The position numbers and the translations under genes are program-made. 64,000 nt of DNA, taken from positions 127,067-191,066 of the forward strand of contig DASTNZ010000235.1 in the NCBI GenBank assembly GCA_035762665.1. Direction: 5' to 3'. Under the pieces are notes generated by a model. It made no database searches. It was not told the origin of the DNA and saw nothing but the letters and a program-made list of their open reading frames with translations. This DNA comes from JASLBX01 sp035762665 (GTDB lineage Bacteria > Actinomycetota > Actinomycetes > Jiangellales > Jiangellaceae). Below, piece by piece: positions 15,974 to 24,784 of this stretch. Position 1 is the stretch's first letter, and each line of letters starts with the position of its first letter.

Positions 15974-18289
15974 GTGGCCACGGCTCGCCGGCTCGAGGTC
16001 CACGGCGCCGTCCAGGGTGTCGGATTCCGGCCGTACGTCGTTCGCTTAGCGACCGCGCTCGGGCTCACTGGCTGGGTACAGAACGCCGGCGGGCACGTCG
16101 TGATCGAGGCGACCGGCCCGGCCGACGCCCTGACCGCCCTGGCGCGGCGGCTTCCTGCCGAGGCCCCACCGCAGGCAAACGTCAACTCGGTCGTCGTCTC
16201 GGACGTTGAGCTGCCCCAGGCCGACACGCACGGTTTCCAGGTGCTCGACAGTGTCGATCAGGTCGGTCACCGTGATGTTCCTCCGGACCTGGCGACCTGC
16301 GATGACTGCTTACGCGAGCTGTTCGACCCACGCGACCGCAGGTATCGCTACCCGTTCGTCAACTGCACCAACTGCGGGCCGCGGGCCACGGTCATCGCCG
16401 AGCTTCCGTACGACCGGTGCCGCACGACGATGGCGCCCTTCGAACTGTGCGCCGACTGTGCCGCCGAGTACAAAGACCCCACCGATCGCCGGTTCCACGC
16501 CGAGCCGGTGGCCTGCCCGGCGTGCGGTCCGCGGCTGGCCTGGTTAGCTCCCGGATCGCCAACCGGCCACCTGGCCGGTGATGGTGGGGCGGACCCGCTG
16601 CGAGCCGCAGAGGCCAGCATCGCCGCTGGTGGAATCGTCGCGATCAAGGGCCTGGGCGGGTACCAGCTGGTCTGCGATGCCACCAACCCGGAAGTAGTGT
16701 TCCGACTCCGGAGTCGGAAGCACCGGCCGGCCAAACCATTTGCGGTGATGGTTCGGGATGTCCGTGCAGCTCACCAGCTTGCCTGGATCAGTCTGCCCGA
16801 GGAACGCCAACTCACCTCGGTTGCCCGGCCGATCGTGCTGCTAACTGCGCGAGCCGACTCACCGGTGCTGGCATACGGGGTGCACCCGGGCACCGATCTG
16901 GTTGGGCTGTTCCTGCCGTACACACCCCTGCACCACCTCCTGCTGGCGGATCTGGACCGGCCGCTTATCGTCACGAGCGGCAACCGGTCCGACGAACCGA
17001 TCGCCATCGATGACGTGGATGCGCTCGAGCGGCTCGGCGGAATCGTCGATGGCTTCCTGACCCACGACCGACGCATTCGGGCCCGGTACGACGACTCAGT
17101 GGTCAGGGTGTTGGCCGGGCGGCCGGCCGCGATCCGGCGTGCTCGGGGTTACGCTCCCGAGGCCCTCTCGATTCCCGGCCGGCTGGCCCGACCGGTACTC
17201 GGCATGGGCGCCCAGCTCAAGCACACCTTCGCACTCGCCGAAGACGACCGCGTAGTGCTGAGCCCGCATATCGGCGATCTCTCGGATCACGACACCTTCA
17301 ACGCCTTCGAGCAGACCCTCGACCACCTGTCGCGGCTGGTCGATATCTCTCCCAGCGCAGTAGCCCATGACATGCACCCCGGCTACCTGTCGACGCAGTA
17401 CGCGCAACGGAACTGGCTGGCCGGCCACCGGGTGCCCGTCCAGCACCACCACGCGCACGTTGCGTCGTGCGCTGCCGAGCATGGCATCACCGAGCCGTTC
17501 ATCGGCGTTGCGTACGACGGGCTGGGCTGGGGCGACGACGGCACGCTGTGGGGCGGCGAGCTGATGATCGCCGATCTGGCCAATTACCGGCGGGTCGGGC
17601 GGTTCGGAACGGCTCCGCTGCCAGGCGGCGAGGCCGCGATCCGGCGGCCGGCCCGGATGGCGCTCGGCTACCTCTTCGGTGGCGAGCGGCTCGGCGGCTC
17701 CGCCTTGGATCCCGACCTGGTCAGCACGTTTACCGCGCGTCTGCCGGACCGTGAGGTCGATGCGGTGCGGCGGATGGTCGATCGCGGGGTGAACAGCCCG
17801 CGGGCGTCCAGTGCCGGCCGGTTGTTCGATGCAGTGTCCAGCCTCCTCTCGATCCGCGACGACGCGACCTTCGAGGGTGAGGCCGCGATCGCACTCGAGT
17901 GGGCCGCGGCTGGCGAGCCGGCTGGGGAGCTGCCGTGGCGACTCACCCGCACCCATGGCCTTTGGGTGTACGACCCGGCGCCGACCATCGCGGCGATACT
18001 GGCCGCCACCGTCGAGGGCGAACCGGCGTCGCGGTTGGCCGCGGCCTTCCACACCACCATCGTCGCCGTGACGGTCGCCTTGTGCCTCGAGGCGGCGCAG
18101 GAGTCCGGGCTGCGCGCCGTCTGCCTGTCCGGCGGAGTCTTCCAGAACCTGCTGCTCACCGGCGCGCTCGCCGGTGCGCTCCGTGATGAGGGGTTCTTCG
18201 TCTATCTCAACCAGCGGGTGCCGACCAACGACGGTGGCATCAGCTACGGCCAGGCGGCCGTCGCCGCCGCCCGGATGGGAGGTGGCTGA
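15974..18289 (+). CDS. hypF: carbamoyltransferase HypF, NiFe cofactor cyanide synthesis
   Basis: 771 residues from the GTG at 15974; an in-frame ATG further upstream lies inside the DUF1876 gene. Domains in order: acylphosphatase (about 1-90, VQGVGFRPYVVRLA), two zinc-finger-like Cys clusters (CDDCLREL, CTNCGPR, CADCAAEY, CPACGPR), YrdC-like domain (about 200-390, GGIVAIKGLGGYQLVCDATN) and a Kae1-like domain (about 400-770, with HHHAHVASCAAEHG). HypF makes carbamoyl-AMP from carbamoyl phosphate and passes the carbamoyl to HypE for the CN ligands of the NiFe site. Leads hypF-hypC-hypD-hypE. Confidence 0.96.
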   Translation: MATARRLEVHGAVQGVGFRPYVVRLATALGLTGWVQNAGGHVVIEATGPADALTALARRLPAEAPPQANVNSVVVSDVELPQADTHGFQVLDSVDQVGHRDVPPDLATCDDCLRELFDPRDRRYRYPFVNCTNCGPRATVIAELPYDRCRTTMAPFELCADCAAEYKDPTDRRFHAEPVACPACGPRLAWLAPGSPTGHLAGDGGADPLRAAEASIAAGGIVAIKGLGGYQLVCDATNPEVVFRLRSRKHRPAKPFAVMVRDVRAAHQLAWISLPEERQLTSVARPIVLLTARADSPVLAYGVHPGTDLVGLFLPYTPLHHLLLADLDRPLIVTSGNRSDEPIAIDDVDALERLGGIVDGFLTHDRRIRARYDDSVVRVLAGRPAAIRRARGYAPEALSIPGRLARPVLGMGAQLKHTFALAEDDRVVLSPHIGDLSDHDTFNAFEQTLDHLSRLVDISPSAVAHDMHPGYLSTQYAQRNWLAGHRVPVQHHHAHVASCAAEHGITEPFIGVAYDGLGWGDDGTLWGGELMIADLANYRRVGRFGTAPLPGGEAAIRRPARMALGYLFGGERLGGSALDPDLVSTFTARLPDREVDAVRRMVDRGVNSPRASSAGRLFDAVSSLLSIRDDATFEGEAAIALEWAAAGEPAGELPWRLTRTHGLWVYDPAPTIAAILAATVEGEPASRLAAAFHTTIVAVTVALCLEAAQESGLRAVCLSGGVFQNLLLTGALAGALRDEGFFVYLNQRVPTNDGGISYGQAAVAAARMGGG

Positions 18290-18291
18290 TC

Positions 18292-18558
18292 ATGTGCCTC
18301 GGCATTCCCGGCCGGATCGTCGAGATCAGTGACAGTGGCATTGCCATGGGGATCGTCGATTTCGGCGGCATCCGCAAGGACGTCTGCCTCGCCTACACGC
18401 CCGAGGCCGAGTTGGGCGACTACGTCATCGTGCACGTGGGCTTCGCCATCACGACGGTTGACCAGGCCGAGGCAGAGCGCACCCTAGAGGTGTTGCGCGC
18501 CATGGATGGTGCCATCGAGGGTGAGCTCGGCCGACCGTTACCGGAGCCGTCACCGTGA
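18292..18558 (+). CDS. hypC: hydrogenase maturation chaperone HypC
   Basis: 88 residues starting MCLGIPGRIVEI; the essential N-terminal Cys2 is present. HypC forms the scaffold with HypD on which the Fe(CN)2CO unit is built and then escorts it to the large-subunit precursor. The OB-like core continues FGGIRKDVCLAYTPEAELGD. Starts two bases after hypF stops, and its stop overlaps the hypD GTG by four bases. Normal length for the family. Confidence 0.96.
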   Translation: MCLGIPGRIVEISDSGIAMGIVDFGGIRKDVCLAYTPEAELGDYVIVHVGFAITTVDQAEAERTLEVLRAMDGAIEGELGRPLPEPSP

Positions 18559-19643
18559 AATACCTCGACGAGTACCGCGACCCGGTCCTAGCCCGGCGGT
18601 TGTTGGCCGAACTGCATGCGACCGCCACCCGGCCGTGGGCGCTCATGGAGGTCTGCGGCGGGCAGACCCACACGCTTGTCCGGCAAGGCATCGACGAACT
18701 CCTGCCGGCCGGCATGCGGATGATTCACGGCCCCGGCTGCCCGGTGTGCGTCACCCCGCTCGAACTGCTGGACAAGGCTCTGCGAATCGCCGCGCGCCCG
18801 GACGTGACGTTCACGAGCTTCGGTGACATGCTCCGCGTGCCGGGCTCCAGCACCGACCTGCTCGCCCTGAAGGCGCGCGGCGCTGACGTACGCGTGGTGT
18901 ACTCCCCCATCGATGCGGTGCGCATCGCAGAGCAGGAGCCCGACCGGGAGGTGGTCTTCTTCGCCGTCGGGTTCGAGACGACCGCGCCCGCGAACGCGAT
19001 GGCGGTGCTCCGCGCCGCACAGCTAGGGCTGGCCAACTTCAGCATTCTGGTCAGCCACGTGCTGGTCCCGCCGGCGATCACGGCAATTCTCGACGCACCC
19101 GACTGTGAGGTGCAGGGTCTTCTGGCCGCGGGCCACGTATGCGCCGTCATGGGATGGACGCAGTACGAGCCGATCGCCGCACGCTACGGCGTACCGATCG
19201 TGGTAACCGGGTTCGAGCCGCTCGACCTTCTGGAGGGGATCCTGATGGCCGTCCGCCAGCTCGAGGGAGGTCGCGCGGTGGTCGAGAACCAGTACGCCCG
19301 CGCCGTCCGGCGCTCGGGCAACACGCAGGCGCAGGACGCTATCCGCCGGGTCTTCCGCGTGACGGACCGCGCCTGGCGAGGCATCGGGACGATCCCGACC
19401 AGCGGCCTCCGCCTTGCCGACGAATACTCGGACTACGACGCCGAGCGGCGGTTCGACGTCATGGATGTCCATGCCGCCGAGCATCCGGACTGCATTGCGG
19501 GCCGGATCCTCACCGGAGCGGCGGTGCCCACCGACTGCGCAGCCTACGGAACGATCTGCACCCCCCGCACGCCACTCGGAGCACCCATGGTCTCGACCGA
19601 AGGCACCTGCGCGGCCTACTACAACGCAGGGAGGGCGCGATGA
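18555..19643 (+). CDS. hypD: hydrogenase maturation protein HypD
   Basis: 362 residues with all signature motifs: MEVCGGQTHT, HGPGCPVCVTP, VVFFAVGFETTAP, and a C-terminal Cys series (PDCIAGRIL, TDCAAYGTIC, STEGTCAAYY) that holds the [4Fe-4S] cluster. It assembles the Fe(CN)2CO moiety together with HypC and HypE. The GTG start overlaps the hypC stop (GTGA) and the stop overlaps the hypE ATG (ATGA). Confidence 0.96.
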   Translation: MKYLDEYRDPVLARRLLAELHATATRPWALMEVCGGQTHTLVRQGIDELLPAGMRMIHGPGCPVCVTPLELLDKALRIAARPDVTFTSFGDMLRVPGSSTDLLALKARGADVRVVYSPIDAVRIAEQEPDREVVFFAVGFETTAPANAMAVLRAAQLGLANFSILVSHVLVPPAITAILDAPDCEVQGLLAAGHVCAVMGWTQYEPIAARYGVPIVVTGFEPLDLLEGILMAVRQLEGGRAVVENQYARAVRRSGNTQAQDAIRRVFRVTDRAWRGIGTIPTSGLRLADEYSDYDAERRFDVMDVHAAEHPDCIAGRILTGAAVPTDCAAYGTICTPRTPLGAPMVSTEGTCAAYYNAGRAR

Positions 19644-20698
19644 CGGCCGACCCAACCCAGCTCAGCTGCCCGGCGCCGCGAGTCGAAACCGAGCGAGTCC
19701 TGCTCGGGCACGGGTCAGGCGGCCAGCTGTCCGCGTCCCTGATCAGCGAGGTGATCGTCCCGGCTCTCGGCGAGTCCGCCCCGGCCGGTCCGCTCGAGGA
19801 TGCGGCGGTACTCGATGTCGGCGGCATCGATCTGGTGATGAGCACCGATTCGTTCGTCGTCAGCCCGCTATTCTTTCCGGGCGGTGATATCGGCCGGCTC
19901 GCCGTGCACGGCACGGTCAACGACGTGGCCGTAATGGGCGGCGAGCCGCTCGCCCTGTCGCTGGCGTTCGTGATCGAGGAAGGCTTCGCGATTGACGATC
20001 TGCGCCGGGTCGCCATGTCGGTGGGCGAGGCGGCGCGCGGCGCCGGCGTCTCGGTGGTTACCGGCGATTCCAAGGTGGTGGGCCGCGGTGCCGCGGACGG
20101 CCTGTTCGTGACGACGACGGGCATCGGGCGGCGGCTGCCCGCGGCTCGCTTCTCCGCCGCCGCAGCCGAGTCCGGCGACGTCGTCCTGCTGTCCGGCCCG
20201 ATCGGCGCGCACGGCGTGACGGTACTGAGCGCACGCGAGGGGCTCGGGTTCGACGGTGACGTCGCGTCCGACACTCAGCCATTGCATCGCCTGGTGCGGG
20301 CGATGGTCGACGCCGGCGGTTCCGCTGTGCATGCCGTGCGCGACCCGACGCGCGGCGGGCTCGCCTCGGCACTGAACGAGATCGCTGCTGCGGCGGGAGT
20401 GGGTGTGGTCATCGATGAGCCTGCTGTTCCCGTGCCCGCGCCGGTGGCAGCCGCCTGCGAAATGCTGGGCCTCGACCCGCTGCACGTCGCAAACGAGGGC
20501 TGCCTCGTCGCGTTCGTCGCACCCGACGCTGCCGATGCGGTTCTCGCGGCGATGCGCTCGGTACCCGAGGGGTTCGCCGCCACCCGGATCGGTCGTGCAG
20601 TGGTCGATCATCCAGGCCGGGTGACTGCGCGTACGTTGGTCGGCGCCCAGCGAATCGTCGACATGCTGATCGGTGAGCAACTCCCTCGCATCTGCTGA
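19640..20698 (+). CDS. hypE: HypE, thiocarboxamide dehydratase for the CN ligand
   Basis: 352 residues from the ATG that overlaps the hypD stop. PurM-like ATP-binding fold: GHGSGGQLSASLISEVIVPA, STDSFVVSPLFFPGGDIGRL, GTVNDVAVMGGEPLALS, DPTRGGLASALNEIA. The protein ends in PRIC, the conserved terminal Cys that accepts the carbamoyl group from HypF and is dehydrated to a thiocyanate. Completes the hyp set here; hypA and hypB (nickel insertion) are not in the window. Confidence 0.96.
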   Translation: MTADPTQLSCPAPRVETERVLLGHGSGGQLSASLISEVIVPALGESAPAGPLEDAAVLDVGGIDLVMSTDSFVVSPLFFPGGDIGRLAVHGTVNDVAVMGGEPLALSLAFVIEEGFAIDDLRRVAMSVGEAARGAGVSVVTGDSKVVGRGAADGLFVTTTGIGRRLPAARFSAAAAESGDVVLLSGPIGAHGVTVLSAREGLGFDGDVASDTQPLHRLVRAMVDAGGSAVHAVRDPTRGGLASALNEIAAAAGVGVVIDEPAVPVPAPVAAACEMLGLDPLHVANEGCLVAFVAPDAADAVLAAMRSVPEGFAATRIGRAVVDHPGRVTARTLVGAQRIVDMLIGEQLPRIC

Positions 20699-20723
20699 CG
20701 CAGCCACCGCGACAGCGACCAAA

Positions 20724-20737
20724 GGCCCTTCCGTCCG
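20724..20737 (+). promoter_or_regulatory. DosR-like box before hydrogenase beta subunit
   Basis: GGCCCTTCCGTCCG: 7 of 10 half-site positions, ending 68 bases before the ATG of the beta-subunit gene. It would give the structural genes their own promoter separate from hypFCDE. Confidence 0.4.
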
Positions 20738-20804
20738 GGTCGCTCGGCACTTCAGGCCTGACCGCCGATCCGCTGTGCTGGTAGCAGATCGAGGAGGTCG
20801 ACGC

Positions 20805-21929
20805 ATGGATGCAGAACGCACAGCGGCCGTCGAGCTCGACCGGTCGGGGCTCGCTGCACTCGTCGAGCGGCTTCAGGCAGCCGGTTACCGGGTTGTCGGG
20901 CCCACCGTCCGGCATGACGCGATAGTCCTCGCCGAACTCGGATCGGCGGACGAGCTGCCCTGGGGGTGGGGCGTCGAGACTGGTCCTGGGACGTACCGGC
21001 TCCGGGAGCGCTCCGACGGCGCGGCGTTCGGCCACTCGGCAGGGCCGCAGTCCTGGAAACAGCTTCTGCATCCACCACGCGAGCAGCTGTGGTCCGCGGA
21101 TCGGGCCGACGATTTCCGGCCGGTCGAGCCCGAGCATAGGACGGCGCGCTACGCGCTGCTCGGCGTCCGGCCCTGCGATCTGCGGTCCATCCAGATCCTC
21201 GACACGGTGCTCACCGGCGGGCGTCACGTCGACACGGGCTACGCGGCGCGCCGACTCGACCTGTTTGTTATCGCGGTCGAGTGCACGGAACCCGGGGCGG
21301 CGTGCTTCTGCGCCTCGATGGGCGCCGGTCCCGGCGCAACCGGAGGCTACGACCTCGCGATGATCGAGCTGGCCGGCGGCGGGCGGCCGCGATTCATTGT
21401 CACGGTCGGATCCGCCGCAGGCGAGCGCATGCTTGCCGGCGTGCCGCAGCGGCCGGCCGACCCGCCGGTGGTCGCCGACGCCCGGTCCGCCGTCACGGCC
21501 GCGGCCGGCCGGATGGGCCGGACGATGCCGGAGACCGACCTGCGTCAGCTGCTGATTGACAACCGGGAGTCGGAGCACTGGGACGACGTCGCCCAGCGGT
21601 GCCTGACCTGCGGCAACTGCACTCTCGTGTGCCCGACCTGCTTCTGCACGACGACCGAAGAGGTCACGGATCTCACCGGCGAGCACACCGAGCGCTGGCA
21701 GCGTTGGGACTCCTGCTTCGACCTGCAATTCACCGACCTGCATGGCGGATCGGTGCGTTCGTCCACCCAGAGCCGGTACCGGCAGTGGATGAGCCACAAG
21801 CTGAGCACCTGGCACGACCAGTTCGGCAGCTCCGGTTGCGTCGGCTGCGGCCGGTGCATCGTCTGGTGCCCGGTGGGCATCGACATCACAGCCGAGGCAG
21901 CGACATTCCATGAGAAAGCGGAGAGTTGA
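20805..21929 (+). CDS. hydB: group 3b hydrogenase beta subunit, 4Fe-4S electron-transfer protein (HydB/HyhB-like)
   Basis: 374 residues. The N-terminal domain matches the beta subunit of archaeal sulfhydrogenase and anaerobic sulfite reductase A (RYALLGVRPCDLRSIQILDT, then CTEPGAACFCASMG). The C-terminal part carries two ferredoxin-like Cys runs, CLTCGNCTLVCPTCFC and CVGCGRCIVWCP, for two [4Fe-4S] clusters. It relays electrons between the small subunit and the flavin subunit. The ATG is set by GAGGAGG nine bases earlier; in-frame starts upstream lie in hypE or the spacer. Confidence 0.92.
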   Translation: MDAERTAAVELDRSGLAALVERLQAAGYRVVGPTVRHDAIVLAELGSADELPWGWGVETGPGTYRLRERSDGAAFGHSAGPQSWKQLLHPPREQLWSADRADDFRPVEPEHRTARYALLGVRPCDLRSIQILDTVLTGGRHVDTGYAARRLDLFVIAVECTEPGAACFCASMGAGPGATGGYDLAMIELAGGGRPRFIVTVGSAAGERMLAGVPQRPADPPVVADARSAVTAAAGRMGRTMPETDLRQLLIDNRESEHWDDVAQRCLTCGNCTLVCPTCFCTTTEEVTDLTGEHTERWQRWDSCFDLQFTDLHGGSVRSSTQSRYRQWMSHKLSTWHDQFGSSGCVGCGRCIVWCPVGIDITAEAATFHEKAES

Positions 21930-21930
21930 G

Positions 21931-22419
21931 ATGTCCCCTCTGACGACGCTTCTTCTCGGCAAGCATCCGTGGGTGGCCGGTCTGCCTGCGGATCAGGTGC
22001 AGTTGATAGGCGAACATGCGCACGAGGTCCGGTTCCATGCGGGGCACGTCATCTTCGCCGAAGGTGAGCACGCTGACCGCTTCTGGCTGATCTGGGAGGG
22101 TCAAGTCGCCCTCGTGCTAGAGATCCCAGCGCGGGGCACCGTCCTCGTCGAGACGCTCACCGCGGGCGACTGCCTCGGTTGGTCGTGGCTCTTCCCGCCT
22201 TATCGCTGGCAGTTCGGCGCGGTCGCGGTGAGCGAAACCCGGGCTATCGAGATCGACGGGACGGCCGTGCGAACGGCGTGCGACGCTGACCCGGTGCTGT
22301 GCGCCGCGATCTACCGGCGAGTTTCTGCGACCACGGTCGAGCGGCTGCAAGCGACCCGGTTACGCCTGCTGGATCTCTACGGCGCGCCGACCCGACACCT
22401 GCCGCAGGGCGAATCATGA
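21931..22419 (+). CDS. cyclic-nucleotide-binding-domain protein in hydrogenase operon
   Basis: 162 residues, a Crp-type cNMP-binding jelly roll: EVRFHAGHVIFAEGEHADRF, LIWEGQVALVLEIPARG, LTAGDCLGWSWLFPPYRWQF, AVAVSETRAIEIDG. There is no DNA-binding helix-turn-helix after it, so it is a sensor or assembly protein rather than a Crp-like regulator. Similar short proteins occur beside group 3b hydrogenases. The ATG one base past the upstream stop has GGAGAG before it and is preferred to an overlapping ATG at 21910. Confidence 0.85.
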   Translation: MSPLTTLLLGKHPWVAGLPADQVQLIGEHAHEVRFHAGHVIFAEGEHADRFWLIWEGQVALVLEIPARGTVLVETLTAGDCLGWSWLFPPYRWQFGAVAVSETRAIEIDGTAVRTACDADPVLCAAIYRRVSATTVERLQATRLRLLDLYGAPTRHLPQGES

Positions 22420-23231
22420 GCGCCCCGGCGACTCCTCGCCGTTACCGGGTCGTCGCTCGTGAAGTCGAGACCACCGACACGGTCACGCTGACCCTGTCCC
22501 CCGTCGACGAACCGGTCGACGCTCCGCTGCCCGGACAGTTCATGATGCTCACCTCATTCGGGCTCGGTGAGGTGCCGATCTCGATCAGCGGCGGCAACGG
22601 CGCCGAGCTGGTCCACACCCTCCGTGCCGTCGGGCCCGTCACGCGGGCTCTCCACGCGGCCGCTCCGGACAGCATCGTCGGCGTCCGCGGCCCGTTCGGC
22701 ACCGACTGGGGCGTGGACCGATCTGCCGGTCGGGATCTCCTGTTCGTCGCCGGAGGTATCGGACTGGCCCCGCTGCGGCCCGCCATCTGGGCCGCGGCCG
22801 AGTCCGGTCACCGCGGCCGGACCGTCGTACTGGTGGGTGCCCGCACGCCGGACGATCTGCTGTTCCGCAACGACATGGCGGCGTGGGGGCGCAGGCCGGA
22901 CATCGCGTTCGGGCTCACCGTCGATCGCGCGGCTGCAGGCTGGTCCGGCAACGTCGGCCTGGTGACCTCCTTGGTCAAAAGAGCCAACGTCGACCCCAGC
23001 CGGACGACCGCGTTCCTCTGCGGGCCTGAAGTGATGATGCGTGTCGTGGCCCGCAGCCTCACCGACCGGGGCCTGGCGGAGGCGGACATCCAACTGTCGC
23101 TGGAACGGAACATGCGCTGCGGGGCCGGGTTGTGCGGTCATTGCCAGCTCGGCCCGGTGCTCATCTGCAGGGACGGGCCGGTCATCAGTCTGGACCGGGC
23201 TGGTCCGCTGCTCGCGACAAGGGAGCTCTAG
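22416..23231 (+). CDS. hydG: group 3b hydrogenase gamma subunit, FAD/NAD(P)-binding (HydG/HyhG-like)
   Basis: 271 residues. Ferredoxin-reductase fold: FAD-binding barrel (about 1-100, PGQFMMLTSFGLGEVPISIS), NAD(P) Rossmann domain (about 105-230, LLFVAGGIGLAPLRPAI, FLCGPEVMM) and a C-terminal [2Fe-2S] site (NMRCGAGLCGHCQLG ... LICRDGP). It transfers electrons between the Fe-S chain and NAD(P)H. ATG overlaps the upstream stop by four bases, and the next gene follows directly after its stop. Confidence 0.94.
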   Translation: MSAPATPRRYRVVAREVETTDTVTLTLSPVDEPVDAPLPGQFMMLTSFGLGEVPISISGGNGAELVHTLRAVGPVTRALHAAAPDSIVGVRGPFGTDWGVDRSAGRDLLFVAGGIGLAPLRPAIWAAAESGHRGRTVVLVGARTPDDLLFRNDMAAWGRRPDIAFGLTVDRAAAGWSGNVGLVTSLVKRANVDPSRTTAFLCGPEVMMRVVARSLTDRGLAEADIQLSLERNMRCGAGLCGHCQLGPVLICRDGPVISLDRAGPLLATREL

Positions 23232-24026
23232 ATGGCGATAGTGACGACACCGACGCTCGCAGTCTTCAAGTTCGCCTCGTGCGACGGCTGCCAGCTCACC
23301 TTGCTGGACTGCGAGGACGAGTTGCTGGCCGTCGCGGACCGGGTCCGCATCGAGCACTTCCTCGAGGCCAGCCGTGAGGTGGGGCCCGGGCCGTACGACT
23401 TGTCGCTCGTCGAAGGTTCGGTGACCACACCGCAGGACGTGAAACGGATCAAGCACGTTCGCGCGATGTCCAAGGTCGTCGTGGCCATCGGCGCGTGCGC
23501 GACCGCGGGCGGCATCCAGGCTCTGCGCAACTTCGCCGACGTGGTGGAATTCCGGCGGATCGTCTACGCGCGGCCCGAGTACATCAAGACCCTTGATCGG
23601 TCCAGGCCTATCTCCGCCTACATCCCCGTGGACTTCCAGCTGCCCGGCTGCCCCATAGACAAAGGCCAGCTACTCGAGGTGATCGTCGCCACCCTGCAGG
23701 GCAGGCCGCCGAACGTTCCCGCACACAGCGTGTGCCACCAGTGCAAGGCACGCGGCACGACATGCGTGATGGTCGCCGACGGCACACCGTGCCTGGGCCC
23801 CGTCACTCACGCCGGCTGCGGTGCGCTGTGCCCGGCCATCGGTCGAGGCTGCTACGGCTGTTTCGGGCCGATGGAATCGCCGAATGTTCCCGCCCTGGCC
23901 CGGCAGCTCGACGTGCTCGGCATGGACGGGGACAGTATCACCCGCGTGTTCCGCACATTCACCGCGGCATCACCCGCGTTCGCCGCCGCCACCGGAGCCG
24001 GTGACGACGAATCCGCGCCGGAATGA
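23232..24026 (+). CDS. hydD: group 3b NiFe hydrogenase small subunit
   Basis: 264 residues with no Tat signal, so cytoplasmic. The proximal cluster ligands begin at KFASCDGCQLTLLDCEDELL (Cys17, Cys20), continue with AIGACATAGG and end with LPGCPIDKG. Further Cys motifs (CHQCKARGTTC, CGALCPAIGRGCYGCFGP) bind the medial and distal clusters, giving three [4Fe-4S]. The usual next gene, the large subunit, is missing here and lies about 38 kb away at 61797. Small and large subunits both match group 3b (bidirectional, NADP-linked, Hyh of mycobacteria). Confidence 0.95.
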   Translation: MAIVTTPTLAVFKFASCDGCQLTLLDCEDELLAVADRVRIEHFLEASREVGPGPYDLSLVEGSVTTPQDVKRIKHVRAMSKVVVAIGACATAGGIQALRNFADVVEFRRIVYARPEYIKTLDRSRPISAYIPVDFQLPGCPIDKGQLLEVIVATLQGRPPNVPAHSVCHQCKARGTTCVMVADGTPCLGPVTHAGCGALCPAIGRGCYGCFGPMESPNVPALARQLDVLGMDGDSITRVFRTFTAASPAFAAATGAGDDESAPE

Positions 24027-24113
24027 CCGTGCTCGCCGAGTCACCAACCTAGGTAGATCTAATGCGTTCAACCGACGAGCTGAATTGGAGCGGCGAACCC
24101 GAGCGAGGCCGGC

Positions 24114-24755
24114 ATGGTCGGTGACGCCTCGCCCGACAGTCTCGCCAGAGCCATCCGGGCCACCGGAGTCACCGACGAACGCCTGCTCCAGGCCGTGCAG
24201 GCAATGCCGCGGGCCGGATTCGTTCCAGCCGCCCACGCCGCTGCCGCCTATGACGACTCGCCCATCCCTATCGCACACGGACAGGTCACCACACAGCCCT
24301 CGCTGTCCGCGATGATGATCGAGGGCCTCGATCTCACCGGGAACGAGCACGTCCTCGAGATCGGTACTGGCCTGGGCTTTCAGACCGCACTACTCGCTCG
24401 GCTGGCCGGCGACGTCGTGAGTATCGAGCTATGGCCAGACCTAGTTCGCCAGGCGCGCCGGAACCTCTCGCGACACGGCATTCAGAATGTAGAGCTGCTG
24501 ATCGGAGACGGCAGCTGTGGCGTGCCAGAGCACGCTCCGTACGACGCCATCATCGTGTCGGCCGCGTTTCCCAAAGTGCCCGCGCCGCTGGTCGAGCAGC
24601 TTCGGCTCGGTGGGCGGCTCGTCCAGCCCATCGGGCCGGGAGGCGAGGAGGAGGTCGTCCGGTTCCTACGCACTCCCGATGGGCTGCAGCGCCAACAGGT
24701 CCTCACCCTGGCCAGGTTCGTCCGCCTCCACGGGAGGCACGGCTTTCCCAGCTGA
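24114..24755 (+). CDS. protein-L-isoaspartate O-methyltransferase family protein
   Basis: 213 residues. N-terminal recognition region (VQAMPRAGFVPAAHAAAAYD, DSPIPIAHGQVTTQPS) and SAM-binding motif I (VLEIGTGLGFQTALLARLAG) are typical of PCMT, which repairs isomerised Asp/Asn in aged proteins. Length is normal. It stands 87 bases after the hydrogenase small subunit, in the position where the large subunit would be expected. A repair enzyme suits a dormancy island. Alternative: a PCMT-like methyltransferase with another substrate. Confidence 0.88.
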   Translation: MVGDASPDSLARAIRATGVTDERLLQAVQAMPRAGFVPAAHAAAAYDDSPIPIAHGQVTTQPSLSAMMIEGLDLTGNEHVLEIGTGLGFQTALLARLAGDVVSIELWPDLVRQARRNLSRHGIQNVELLIGDGSCGVPEHAPYDAIIVSAAFPKVPAPLVEQLRLGGRLVQPIGPGGEEEVVRFLRTPDGLQRQQVLTLARFVRLHGRHGFPS

Positions 24756-24784
24756 CCGGCCGCGGGTTGCTCCGCGCGGCCGGA

